NCBI GenBank assembly: GCA_009845425.1 | Contig: VXZQ01000006.1 | Location: 124,001 to 188,000, forward strand | Reading direction: 5' to 3' | Source of the DNA: Holophagales bacterium | Lineage (GTDB): Bacteria > Acidobacteriota > Thermoanaerobaculia > Multivoradales > Multivoraceae | Length of the DNA stretch: 64,000 bases | Shown: positions 17,814 through 28,382 of the stretch, piece by piece | Position numbering within the stretch: position 1 is the first letter of the stretch | How the letters are laid out: each line of letters begins with the position of its first letter | Translations under genes and position numbers: made by a program | The notes under the pieces: generated by a model | Seen by the model: the letters and a program-made list of their open reading frames with translations, nothing else | What the model was told of the DNA's origin: nothing | The model's database searches: none

Positions 17814-19268
17814 TCAGTCCGCCGCCACAGCTGCAACCGGAAACGCCTTCAGCACCTCCCGCGTCATGTCCCAGCGGTCGAAGCCCTGGCGGCCCCAATC
17901 GAGGCCGCGGCGGACGATTACGAGGTCGTGGGAGGGGACGATGACGACGTACTGGCCGCGGTTGCCGGCGGTGGAGTACGCGTCCCTGGGGACGTCCTTG
18001 CGTTCGTCCGGGACGAGCCAGAACTGGCCGCCGTAGAAGTTGCCGCGTTCGGCGGTCGAGGGGGCCGGCGTGCGGACGAAGTCGATCCACTCTTCGGAGA
18101 GGAGGCGTTCGCCGTTCCAGACGCCGTTCTGGAGATAGAGAAGACCGAAGCGGGCGAGGTCGCGGGCGCTGGTGTAGACCTGACTGCTGAGGACGAAGTC
18201 GCCGAAGCGGTCGGTGCTGAGCAGGGTGTTTCGCATGCCGATCCGGTCGAGAAGGCGCTTGCGGGGGAACTCGTGGTACTTCTTCTCGCTGCCGAGAGCG
18301 CGCTTCATCGCGTAGACGGCGAGCAGGGTGTCGTAGTTCTCGTAGTCCCAGTTGGCGCCGGGCTCGCGGATCAGGGCGCGACGGCGCGCGCCTTCAACGG
18401 AACTGGCGCCGGCCCAGTAGGACATGCCGGAGCCGACGGCGTACTCCTGTCCGCCGTTGTCCACCGTCTGCAGGCCGCTCGACATGTTGAGGGCGTGACG
18501 GAGGGTGATCGCGGAGCGCGGGTCGGTCTCCGCCGCGGCGGCTTCCCTGGGAAGGAAGTCGAAGCCGAGCGGCTCGTCGAGAGCCAGCTTGCCGTCGTCG
18601 ACCAGCATGCCGATGAGCGTCGAGGCGATGCTCTTCGCCGTCGACCAGGTGCGCGTGCGCGTCGTCATGTCGACGCCGTCGGCGTAGCGCTCGTGGATGA
18701 TCTCGCCGCGATGCACGACGAGCAGGCTGAGGGTCACCTGCTGCGGCGACTCGCGGTCGAAGGCCCAGTCGGAGGCGGCCCGAAGTGCGTCCGCGTCGAC
18801 TTCGGACGGCGGTGGAATCGGACCGGTCTTGTCGCCGTCCGGCCACGGGATCTTCGTCGCATCGCCGGTCGGTTGTGGCATCCCGATCGCGGGCAAGCTG
18901 TCGATGTCGTCCAGCGTCTGGTCCGGCGCCAGGACGACGCAGCCGATTCCCTCGCGGAAGGCGGCCCGCATCTTCGGGACGCCGTGGCCCGAGCCGACCG
19001 TCACCGCCTTGCGTTCCCGATCGACCTTGTAGTCGCCGCCTTCCGCCGTCCCGACGGGTTCCGGCAAGTAGGCGAGTTCCTGGGCGAACACCTGCGCGAG
19101 GGTCCGATTCGAAGTGAACAACCCGTTGCACATGAAGATCGCCTGCTGGCCCAGGCGGACCATCTGTCGCTGCGGCTGCCAGTAGTCGTAGGTCTCTTCC
19201 TGCTGGGCAACGGCGGGGAGAGCAGTCAGCAGGATGGAGGCGACCAGAGCGGGACACAGGGACTTCAT
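17814..19268 (-). CDS. Secreted serine hydrolase of the beta-lactamase class C fold
   Basis: A 484-residue exported penicillin-binding-protein-like hydrolase. The signal peptide ends near AVAQ (residues 19-22). A region of about 150 residues precedes the catalytic domain. The nucleophile motif SxxK is Ser209-Thr-Ala-Lys212 in RTWSTAKSIAST. A YENYDT segment fits the second motif and a late FYGGQFWLV block lies near the end. Members are esterases, peptidases or beta-lactamases, and resistance cannot be assumed. A strong AAGGAGG lies 9 bases before the ATG. It follows the methyltransferase gene by 16 bases. Confidence 0.88.
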   Translation of the reverse strand: MKSLCPALVASILLTALPAVAQQEETYDYWQPQRQMVRLGQQAIFMCNGLFTSNRTLAQVFAQELAYLPEPVGTAEGGDYKVDRERKAVTVGSGHGVPKMRAAFREGIGCVVLAPDQTLDDIDSLPAIGMPQPTGDATKIPWPDGDKTGPIPPPSEVDADALRAASDWAFDRESPQQVTLSLLVVHRGEIIHERYADGVDMTTRTRTWSTAKSIASTLIGMLVDDGKLALDEPLGFDFLPREAAAAETDPRSAITLRHALNMSSGLQTVDNGGQEYAVGSGMSYWAGASSVEGARRRALIREPGANWDYENYDTLLAVYAMKRALGSEKKYHEFPRKRLLDRIGMRNTLLSTDRFGDFVLSSQVYTSARDLARFGLLYLQNGVWNGERLLSEEWIDFVRTPAPSTAERGNFYGGQFWLVPDERKDVPRDAYSTAGNRGQYVVIVPSHDLVIVRRGLDWGRQGFDRWDMTREVLKAFPVAAVAAD

Positions 19269-19284
19269 GGGTTGCGATCCTCCT

Positions 19285-20049
19285 TCAGCTCAAAGTAGCA
19301 GCACCGTCGCGAGCACCCAGCCAGTACAGATTCTGGCGGCCACCGGGCCCATCGGAACGGTAGCGGGCAACTTCGGCAAGCCGGAGGCCATGAGTGAGAC
19401 GATCGAGTTCCGATTCGTCGGTGTGGTGGCAGTAGCGGCGGGCCTGAGAGTTGCCCGGCCCCCAGCGCAGCAGATGGTCTCCGGGTTCGAGTTCCGCCGG
19501 GTCGACATCTGCTTCCGAGGCCCAGTCGAGCCGGCGGCGCTCGAAACCGGGGTCGTCCCCGAACTGCCAGCAGGTGAGGGCGAGGAGACCGCCGGGGCCC
19601 GCGGCGGATGCGGCGCGTTCGAGGGCGCGGCGGCGCGTGTCGAAGCCGGGGAGGTGGTGGAGAACGCCGAAGAGGGTGACGAGGTGGTAGGTCGAATCGT
19701 CGAGGGTGCAGTTCTCGATGTCGTCGACCTCGAACCGGATGTGGTCAAGGCCCTCGCAGGCCGCTCGGGCGTGGTCGATCAGCTCGCTGCTGAGGTCGAT
19801 GCCGTGGTAGACGAACGGCCGGTCTTGCCGAAGTTGGGAGTTGTGCTCCAGGAACAGGGCGAAACGGCCATTGCCGCAGCCGAGGTCGAGGACCCGCAAG
19901 GGACGGTTCGTGGTTTGGGCCGCGGTTTCGACGACCCGACGCCAGCCCGGCCAGCCGCCCGCGTGGCGGGTGCGGTCGAAGTCGGCGGCGTGGCGGCTGT
20001 AGAAGTCGCGGTTGATCCGGCTGAGCGCTGCTTGGGTTGGCGTGTTCAT
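19285..20049 (-). CDS. Trm9/ALKBH8-like tRNA methyltransferase
   Basis: A 254-residue class I S-adenosylmethionine methyltransferase. The SAM site is LRVLDLGCGNGRFALFL (51-67), then YHGIDLSSELIDHA, and FGVLHHLPGF. Unlike generic members it follows the Trm9 plan along its length: an FYSRHAADFDRTRH opening, a CWQFGD block after the GG turn, GDHLLRW, then RYCHHTDESELDRL and a final NLYWLG strand. In eukaryotes Trm9 methylates the cm5U made by Elongator to mcm5U. An Elp3 gene starts 0.9 kb away on the other strand. The family is certain; the tRNA role is inference. A Trm112-like partner is not visible here. Confidence 0.72.
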   Translation of the reverse strand: MNTPTQAALSRINRDFYSRHAADFDRTRHAGGWPGWRRVVETAAQTTNRPLRVLDLGCGNGRFALFLEHNSQLRQDRPFVYHGIDLSSELIDHARAACEGLDHIRFEVDDIENCTLDDSTYHLVTLFGVLHHLPGFDTRRRALERAASAAGPGGLLALTCWQFGDDPGFERRRLDWASEADVDPAELEPGDHLLRWGPGNSQARRYCHHTDESELDRLTHGLRLAEVARYRSDGPGGRQNLYWLGARDGAATLS

Positions 20050-20072
20050 GGCCGGCGCACCGGCAGTGGGCG

Positions 20073-20885
20073 CTACGGTGCGCCCAGGCTGAGCCCGCCG
20101 TCGACAGCGAGCAGGGCTCCCGTGATCCAGTCGTTCGCCGGGTCGCAGAGGAAGACGACGGCGCGCGCGACGTCGTCCGGCTCGCCGACGCGGCCCATCG
20201 GCACCTCGTTGCCGAAGCCTTCGAGGAAGGCGGCGGCCTCGTCCGGCGGCATGATCGTCTCGAAGATCGGGGTACGCACGACGCCGGGAAGCACCGCGTT
20301 GACCCGAATGCGGTCGCCGGCGAGTTCGGCCGCAAGGCTGCGGGTCAGCGCGTCGACGCCGGCCTTCGCGGCCGTGTAGACGGAGCAGTTGGCGAGCGGC
20401 GATTGTGTGAGCGACGACGAGATGTTGACGATCGAGGCGTCGCCGCGACCCGCGCGGAGATGGGGGATCGTGGCCCGGGTCGCGAACAGCACGCCCTTCA
20501 GGTCGACATCGATGACGAGGTCGACCGGGTCGGGTTCGGTTTCGTCGCTCTCGGCCGCGAGCGGACCGGCGCGGTAGACGCCGGCGCAGTTGACGAGGAT
20601 GTCCAGCCCTCCGAGTTCGCGTGCCGCTTCGTCAACGAGCTCCCGCGCGCCTTCCGCGGTCGAGATGTCGCCGGCGACGGCGACGGCGCGAAGGCCGAGC
20701 GCGCGCAGGTCGGCGGCGGCCGTTTCGACCACCTCCCGGCGGCGGCCGCCGAGGGTGATGCCGCATCCGCCCCGGGCAAGGGCACGGCCGATCGCCAGTC
20801 CGATGCCGCTGCCGCCGCCCGTGATCAAGGCCGCCCGCGCCTCGAACGGTGTCCCGGTGCCCGTCTCGCTGGCTGTGGTCGTCAT
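20073..20885 (-). CDS. Short-chain dehydrogenase/reductase
   Basis: A 270-residue NAD(P)-dependent oxidoreductase of the SDR family. The cofactor motif is ITGGGSGIG, followed by LVNCAGVY, catalytic Ser in NISSSLTQS, and YTAAK. The end GALLAVDGGLSLG is the usual SDR tail. I placed the start at ATG 20885, since the longer frame adds residues unlike the family. It lies 23 bases before the Trm9-like gene and diverges from elp3 across 48 bases. The substrate is unknown. Confidence 0.9.
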   Translation of the reverse strand: MTTTASETGTGTPFEARAALITGGGSGIGLAIGRALARGGCGITLGGRRREVVETAAADLRALGLRAVAVAGDISTAEGARELVDEAARELGGLDILVNCAGVYRAGPLAAESDETEPDPVDLVIDVDLKGVLFATRATIPHLRAGRGDASIVNISSSLTQSPLANCSVYTAAKAGVDALTRSLAAELAGDRIRVNAVLPGVVRTPIFETIMPPDEAAAFLEGFGNEVPMGRVGEPDDVARAVVFLCDPANDWITGALLAVDGGLSLGAP

Positions 20886-20933
20886 CGCCTCGTCGCCCCC
20901 AAGCGCCTGGTGCCGCCGTAGTAGGTTCCCGTC

Positions 20934-22769
20934 ATGGCGGCGACAATAGCCCCGAAGCGTTTCTCCTTCGAGCCCGAAGAACACGCGGCGGAGCTGGACG
21001 CGATCATCGGCGCCATCGAGAGCGCGTCACGCTTCGAGGCGCGTGATCTCGACGATCTGCTGCGCCGCCACCCGAAGAACGGCAGGGGTTTCTTCTCGAA
21101 GAGCGAGTTGATCCGCGGCTATCGCGCGCTTCGGCCCGATTCGGCGGGCGAGCAGACCTTCGTCGACCGGGTGCGGATGAAGCCGGTCCGAACGCGGAGC
21201 GGCGTGGCGCCGGTGACCGTGCTGACCAAGCCCTTCCCGTGCCCGGGCCGGTGCATCTTCTGCCCGAGCGACGTGCGGATGCCGAAGAGCTACCTGTCGT
21301 CCGAGCCCGGCGCCCAGCGGGCCGCCGAACACCAGTTCGATCCCTACCGCCAGACCCTCTCCCGCCTCCGCTCCTACCGCCACACCGGGCATCCGGTCGA
21401 CAAGGTGGAGTTGATCGTCCTCGGCGGCACCTGGTCGAGCTATCCGGAGGGCTACCAGGTCTGGTTCATACTGCGCTGTCTCCAGGCGATGAACGAGTTC
21501 GTCGACGTGTCGTCCAAGCCGGTGGTGGATCCGTTGCTGACCTTCGCTCCCGCGGTGGACTTTCGGCACCTCGAGGAGACGGTGCGGGGTGCGGAGGTCG
21601 GCCCGTCGGATGCGGCAGCGAGCCGCAGCTACAACCAGGTCGTTTCCGACTGGACCGCCGCCCATCCGCGAGCGGCGGCCGAGGCGCGCAAGCAGAACGC
21701 GGACTGGGCCGACTTGCTGGCGGCGCAGCGGAAGAACGAGACCTCGACGGTCCGCTGCGTCGGGCTGTCGCTCGAGACCCGGCCCGACCGGCTCGACGCG
21801 GCGGAGGCGCTGCGTATGCGGCGGCTCGGGGCGACCAAGGTCCAGATCGGCATCCAGAGCATGGACGACGATGTGCTGGCCCTCAATGGCCGCGGCCACG
21901 ACACGGCACGGTCGCGGCGCGCCGTGCGCCTTCTGCGCCAGGCCGGGTTCAAGATCCAGGCGCACTGGATGCCGAATCTCCACGGTTCCACGCCGGCCAG
22001 GGACAGGGAGGACTTCGACCGGCTGTTCGCGGATCCCGACGTACGTCCGGACGAGCTCAAGGTCTATCCGTGCTCCTTGATCGAGAGTGCCGAACTGATG
22101 GCGTACCACCGGCGCGGCGAGTGGCTTCCGTACGAGACGGACGAGCTGCTCGACGTCCTGGTTCACGGTCTGGGCGGCGCGCCGCGCTACTGCCGCCTCA
22201 GCAGGGTAATCCGCGACATTCCCGGCACGGACATCGTCACCGGCAACCGCACGACGAACCTGCGTCAGGTGGCCGAGGTCGAAGCGTCGGCGCGCGGGAT
22301 CCGCTGCCGGGACATCCGCGCCCGCGAGGTCGGCGGCCGCCCGGTCGATCCGCGCCGGCTTCGCCTGCGCCGCACGGACTACGGGGCGTCGGGCGGCCGG
22401 GAGACCTTCCTCGAGTTCGTGACCGCGAATGACCGGATCGCGGGGTTCCTGCGGCTTCACATGCCCGGGCAGCCCGCCACGGACGACATCTCGCTCCCGG
22501 AGCTGGCGAACAGGGCGATCATCCGCGAGGTGCACGTCTACGGAGCGGTCGTCAGCCTGGGCGAGCGGGAGGAGGGACGGTCGCAGCACGTCGGCCTCGG
22601 CCGGCGCCTGATCGCCGAGGCGCTGGACATCGCGGCCGGCGCCGGGTTTGGTCAGGTGGCCGTCATCTCCTCGGTCGGCACACGCGAGTACTACCGCCGG
22701 CTCGGCTTCGAGGACGGCGAGCTGTACCAGCACAGGTCGGCGCGGGAGCCGCTGGAGACTCCGACGTGA
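20934..22769 (+). CDS. elp3: Elp3: radical SAM/GNAT tRNA U34 carboxymethylation enzyme
   Basis: A 611-residue homologue of the catalytic Elongator subunit, which makes 5-carboxymethyl-uridine-type changes at wobble U34 from acetyl-CoA. The radical SAM site is FPCPGRCIFCP: Cys103, Cys107, Cys110 bind the 4Fe-4S cluster. The core has VGLSLETRPD and KVQIGIQSMDDDVLALNGRGH. The C-terminal GNAT domain has REVHVYGAVVSLG, QHVGLGRRLIAEA and REYYRRLGF. The length matches archaeal and eukaryotic Elp3. It is common in archaea and eukaryotes and sporadic in bacteria. It overlaps pncB by GTGA, so it is translated with NAD-salvage genes. Confidence 0.95.
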   Translation: MAATIAPKRFSFEPEEHAAELDAIIGAIESASRFEARDLDDLLRRHPKNGRGFFSKSELIRGYRALRPDSAGEQTFVDRVRMKPVRTRSGVAPVTVLTKPFPCPGRCIFCPSDVRMPKSYLSSEPGAQRAAEHQFDPYRQTLSRLRSYRHTGHPVDKVELIVLGGTWSSYPEGYQVWFILRCLQAMNEFVDVSSKPVVDPLLTFAPAVDFRHLEETVRGAEVGPSDAAASRSYNQVVSDWTAAHPRAAAEARKQNADWADLLAAQRKNETSTVRCVGLSLETRPDRLDAAEALRMRRLGATKVQIGIQSMDDDVLALNGRGHDTARSRRAVRLLRQAGFKIQAHWMPNLHGSTPARDREDFDRLFADPDVRPDELKVYPCSLIESAELMAYHRRGEWLPYETDELLDVLVHGLGGAPRYCRLSRVIRDIPGTDIVTGNRTTNLRQVAEVEASARGIRCRDIRAREVGGRPVDPRRLRLRRTDYGASGGRETFLEFVTANDRIAGFLRLHMPGQPATDDISLPELANRAIIREVHVYGAVVSLGEREEGRSQHVGLGRRLIAEALDIAAGAGFGQVAVISSVGTREYYRRLGFEDGELYQHRSAREPLETPT

Positions 22770-24181
22770 GCGCGCTCACGACCGACCTCTACCAGTTGAC
22801 GATGGCCCAGGGGTACTGGCGGCACGGCCGCCACCTGGACCGGGCCAGCTTCTACCTGTCCATTCGCCACACTCCGTTCGACGGCGGCTTCGCCGTTGCG
22901 GCGGGCCTCGAGCAGGTCGTGGATTTCCTGGTCGATCTTCGTTTCGAGCCCGAGGACCTCGAGTACCTGCGAAGCCTTGCCGGAAGCGACGGCAGGCCCC
23001 TGTTCGCCCCTGACTTTCTTGCGGCGCTGCCGACGCTCGACCTCTCCGTCTCGCTGGCCGCCGTCCCGGAGGGCACGGCCGTCTTCGCCAGGGAACCGCT
23101 ACTCCGGATCGAGGCGCCGCTGCTGGTCGGCCAGTTGATCGAGACGCCCGTCCTCAACATCTTCAACTTCCAGACGCTGGTGGCGACGAAGGCTGCCAGG
23201 CTTTGCCACATCGCCGCGCCGGGCCAGCCGGTGCTGGAGTTCGGTCTGCGCCGGGCGCAGGGCTTCGACGGCGGTTTGAGCGCCAGCCGCGCCGCCTACG
23301 TCGGCGGCTGCTTCGCGACCTCGAATGTCGAGGCGGGACAGCGCTTCGGCATTCCGGTGCGCGGTACTCACGCGCACAGTTGGGTCCAGGCCTTCGACTC
23401 GGAGCGTGAAGCGTTCGACGCGTTCGCGGAGACGATGCCGAACAACTGCGTCCTCCTGGTCGATACCTACGACGTGGAGCGGGGGATCGAGAACGCGATC
23501 GCCACCGCGCGGGTGCTCGAGCGCCGCGGGCAGCGGCTGCTCGGCATCCGTCTCGACTCGGGCGACCTGCTGCTGCAGAGCCGCGCGGCACGGCGGCGGC
23601 TCAACGAAGCGGGGCTCGAGGACGTCGCGATCGTCGTCAGTGACAACCTGGACGAGAAGAAGATCCTGGCGTTGCGGCGGGCCGGCGCGGCGATCGACAT
23701 CTGGGGCGTGGGCACCGCGCTGGTCACGGCGGCGGGCGCGGGCGCGCTGGGAGGCGTGTACAAGCTGTCGGCGATCCGGCGTAGCGGCGAAGATTCGTGG
23801 CGGCCGGTGTTCAAGTTCGGTGCCGGGGTCGGCAAGGCCTCCCTGCCGGGGAGGCTGCAGGTGCGGCGCTACCGCGATGCCGCCGGGGCTCTGGAGCGAG
23901 ACGTGATTCATGCGCTCGACGAGGGCGGGGAGGCCTCGGGCCTGGACGATCCGGGGGGCCAGAATCTGCTCGTGCCGGTGCTGGAGGACGGCCGGCTGAT
24001 CGAGCCGCTGCCGTCGCTCGACGCCGCTCGCGAGACGGCGGGGCGCGAGGTGGCTTCACTGCCGCCGGCGCTGCAGGACCTCGAGGCACACGGGCCGGCG
24101 CCGGTCGAGGTCACGGCGAGTCTGATGGAGCAGTGCGACCGGCTGGCGGTCTCGCACGCGCCGCCCGCCCGCTCGGCCTGA
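22766..24181 (+). CDS. pncB: Nicotinate phosphoribosyltransferase
   Basis: The 471-residue enzyme that joins nicotinate to PRPP with ATP hydrolysis, giving nicotinate mononucleotide for NAD. Features are TDLYQLTMAQGYW at the start, FGLRRAQGFDGG, the phosphorylated-His region VRGTHAHSWVQAF, and LLGIRLDSGDLL. The C-terminal part (VPVLEDGRLIEPLPSL) matches the longer bacterial and eukaryotic-like form. It starts with GTG inside the elp3 stop and is followed 46 bases later by nadE. Confidence 0.95.
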   Translation: MSALTTDLYQLTMAQGYWRHGRHLDRASFYLSIRHTPFDGGFAVAAGLEQVVDFLVDLRFEPEDLEYLRSLAGSDGRPLFAPDFLAALPTLDLSVSLAAVPEGTAVFAREPLLRIEAPLLVGQLIETPVLNIFNFQTLVATKAARLCHIAAPGQPVLEFGLRRAQGFDGGLSASRAAYVGGCFATSNVEAGQRFGIPVRGTHAHSWVQAFDSEREAFDAFAETMPNNCVLLVDTYDVERGIENAIATARVLERRGQRLLGIRLDSGDLLLQSRAARRRLNEAGLEDVAIVVSDNLDEKKILALRRAGAAIDIWGVGTALVTAAGAGALGGVYKLSAIRRSGEDSWRPVFKFGAGVGKASLPGRLQVRRYRDAAGALERDVIHALDEGGEASGLDDPGGQNLLVPVLEDGRLIEPLPSLDAARETAGREVASLPPALQDLEAHGPAPVEVTASLMEQCDRLAVSHAPPARSA

Positions 24182-24182
24182 A

Positions 24183-24212
24183 CCTCCGGAAACCGGCGCT
24201 TCGGAGGCCGGT
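24183..24212 (+). other. Two overlapping, mutually exclusive hairpins
   Basis: In the 46-base pncB-nadE gap, CCTCCG (24183-24188) can pair with CGGAGG (24202-24207), and ACCGG (24192-24196) can pair with CCGGT (24208-24212). The two stems cannot easily form together. There is no T-tract, so it is not a clear terminator. It might affect nadE translation or be chance in GC-rich DNA. Confidence 0.25.
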
Positions 24213-24227
24213 CGTTCATAATCCCGC

Positions 24228-26321
<2,094 letters not shown>

Positions 26322-26351
26322 AGGTGCCCGCGCTGACAAAGTCCCCGTGTC

Positions 26352-26380
26352 GGTGCGCCGGCCTTCCGGCCGGCCTCCGG
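26352..26380. repeat. 29-bp REP-like stem-loop, copy 1
   Basis: The 29-base unit begins GGTGCGCCGGCC and ends TCCGG, with a GCCGGCC/GGCCGGC stem around TTCC. It lies between the nadE stop and the nicotinamidase-like gene's stop. A copy with 25 of 29 identical bases lies at 30338-30366. In this convergent gap it could also act as a transcript-end hairpin. Confidence 0.65.
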
Positions 26381-26382
26381 AT

Positions 26383-27435
26383 TCAGCCCCAATCGGAAGC
26401 GTCGTCCTCCGAACTCGCGATGTGGACGCCGGCGGCCTTGTAGCGCTTGAGGGCCGCCTCGAACTCATCTGTGAAGTCGGCTACGAACTCGCCAGGACGC
26501 TCCGGGTCGGGTACGGCGACAGGCGACATGCAGTCGGCGAGCAGGTGCAATCGGCCCGCCGGAACATCGTGAGACGCCATCTCGATCAATAACTCATCGA
26601 CCGTGCTACGCACGCAGTGGCTGCCGGCCTGACCCGCCAGGATCACTGCGTCGGCGACCAGTAGCTGGTCGAGCAGCGCCTGGTTGCGCTCCGCCAGGGG
26701 TTGACCGTCGTGTCGGACAAGGACCTCGGGCGATAGCACCGAGTAGTTCTCCGTCAGCGCGTCGGATCCCTTGATCTCTATCGGTGTCTGCGCTCGCCGG
26801 GCGTAGGCGAAGAAGAGGCGCGCTTCCTGAACCGCGCCGACGATGGTTTGGCCCCGGCTGCCCAGCAGGCAGTGGGGGGGCCACAGGTAGAGCCGGTAAC
26901 GCCCCGTCGCCTCGAGTTTGCGGCAGTAGTCCTCGGCCTGGCGGCGCAGCCACTCCGGGCTGCCGTCGCCGAACCAGCCGGCCAAGTCCGGATTGGGGAC
27001 CGCGGCGCCTGCGGAGACCTGCTCGGCGGTCACTTCTCGGTAGGGATCGAGCGGGCGGCCCGCGGCGTCGGCCCAGAACGAAGAGAAGAAGATCTGGTAG
27101 GGCAGGTGGCTGTCGAGGCTGCTGACGATCTCCGTGAGGTTGCCGAGGTTACGGTAGACGAAGCGCACGAGGCGCTCCGTATCGTCGACCGCGCCGCGTC
27201 CGGAACGGCCGCCGACGAAGAGCGTGCCCTCAGGCAGGCAGAAGTCGCGCTGTTCGTCGACCAGGAGCAACAGCCGGCGCACGTCATCCGAGGCTGCGCC
27301 CGGGAGGTCATGGCGCCGGCGCCAGTCTTCGGCCGCCGCGGCGACGCGGGTCGGATCGGGATCGTGAGACCATCCATCGCTTCGTTCCCGGGCGACGCTT
27401 TCCTCGAAGCTCTCCGGTAGCGGCAGAAGGGTCAT
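26383..27435 (-). CDS. Nicotinamidase-like cysteine hydrolase
   Basis: A 350-residue isochorismatase-fold hydrolase with the PncA active site. Asp60 lies in LLLVDEQRDFC, metal ligands Asp108 and His110 in SLDSHLPYQI and His188 in WPPHCLLG, Lys222 in EIKGSDALTEN, and the nucleophile Cys274 in AGQAGSHCVRSTV. The order matches nicotinamidase (Asp, metal DxH, His, Lys, Cys). The protein is longer than bacterial PncA (about 210) because of an N-terminal extension of 50 residues and an insert at about 125-180. Convergent next to nadE and pncB, it could supply nicotinate. Confidence 0.82.
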   Translation of the reverse strand: MTLLPLPESFEESVARERSDGWSHDPDPTRVAAAAEDWRRRHDLPGAASDDVRRLLLLVDEQRDFCLPEGTLFVGGRSGRGAVDDTERLVRFVYRNLGNLTEIVSSLDSHLPYQIFFSSFWADAAGRPLDPYREVTAEQVSAGAAVPNPDLAGWFGDGSPEWLRRQAEDYCRKLEATGRYRLYLWPPHCLLGSRGQTIVGAVQEARLFFAYARRAQTPIEIKGSDALTENYSVLSPEVLVRHDGQPLAERNQALLDQLLVADAVILAGQAGSHCVRSTVDELLIEMASHDVPAGRLHLLADCMSPVAVPDPERPGEFVADFTDEFEAALKRYKAAGVHIASSEDDASDWG

Positions 27436-27570
27436 CGCCTGGAGGACGCTGCCAGCGGTCGGCGGCGCTTGTCAAGGAACGGAAGCGACTGGTTCCCAGG
27501 CTGCTGCTACTCTCGCGCCCTTCCACGAAACGGCCATAACGCGGCCCCGCAAGCGAACAGGAGCAGGCAA

Positions 27571-28362
27571 GTGAGCTACGAGTTTCTCCAGGTCGAGAAG
27601 AACGATCACGTTTGGGAAGTGACCCTCAACCGTCCCGAGCGCATGAACGCGATCCATCCGCCGACGAGTCAGGAGCTCGACTCGGTGTTCAACGATTTCG
27701 CGGCCGACGACGCCGCCTGGGTGGCGATTCTCACCGGCGCCGGCGACCGCGCCTTCTCGGCCGGCAACGACCTGAAGTATCAGGCCGAGCACGGCAGCAA
27801 GGTCGTGCGCGCCGGGATGAAGGGCGTGCGGGGCGGTTTCGGGGGCATCACGGCCCGCTTCGACCTGCACAAGCCGATGATCGCGGCGGTCAACGGCTTC
27901 GCGCTCGGCGGCGGCTTCGAACTGGTGCTGGCCTGCGACATCATCATCGCTTCCGAGAAGGCGACCTTCGGCCTGCCCGAGCCCCGGGTCGGCCTGATGG
28001 CGGGAGCGCTGGGCGTGCACCGGCTGCCGCGGCAGATTCCCTACCACCAGGCGATGGGCATGCTGCTGACCGGCCGCCACATCACGCCGCAGGAGGCGAA
28101 GGAACTGGGAATCGTCAACGAGGTCTGCGCTCACGACGAGTTGCTCGACCGGGCCCGGGCCTGGGCGGCGCAGATCCTGGAGTGCGCGCCGCTATCGGTG
28201 CGCGCCAGCAAGGAAGCCGCGAACAAGGGTCTCGGCATGGCGCTCGAGCAGGCAGCGGGTTCCATCTTCCCGTGGACGGCGCAGATGAACCAGTCGGAGG
28301 ACCTGATCGAGGGTCCGAGGGCGTTCGCCGAGAAGCGGCCGCCGAACTGGAAGGGACGCTAG
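27571..28362 (+). CDS. Enoyl-CoA hydratase/isomerase family protein
   Basis: A 263-residue crotonase-fold enzyme acting on acyl-CoA thioesters. The oxyanion-hole segments are AFSAGNDLKYQ and NGFALGGGFELVLACDII; the acidic position is in FGLPEPRVGLMAGALG. It starts with GTG at 27571, with AGGAG 7 bases upstream; the longer frame adds non-family residues. An SDR follows after 20 bases and probably acts in the same pathway. The acyl substrate is unknown. Confidence 0.92.
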   Translation: MSYEFLQVEKNDHVWEVTLNRPERMNAIHPPTSQELDSVFNDFAADDAAWVAILTGAGDRAFSAGNDLKYQAEHGSKVVRAGMKGVRGGFGGITARFDLHKPMIAAVNGFALGGGFELVLACDIIIASEKATFGLPEPRVGLMAGALGVHRLPRQIPYHQAMGMLLTGRHITPQEAKELGIVNEVCAHDELLDRARAWAAQILECAPLSVRASKEAANKGLGMALEQAAGSIFPWTAQMNQSEDLIEGPRAFAEKRPPNWKGR

Positions 28363-28382
28363 GCCGCCAGGGCGCCCGATCC

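Noticed and set aside
17814-19268. Beta-lactamase resistance gene
   Set aside because: Only the general serine-hydrolase fold (SxxK) is supported; many such proteins are esterases or peptidases.
21027-22733. Minus-strand open frame opposite elp3
   Set aside because: Val/Arg/His-rich shadow; elp3 motifs are intact on the plus strand.
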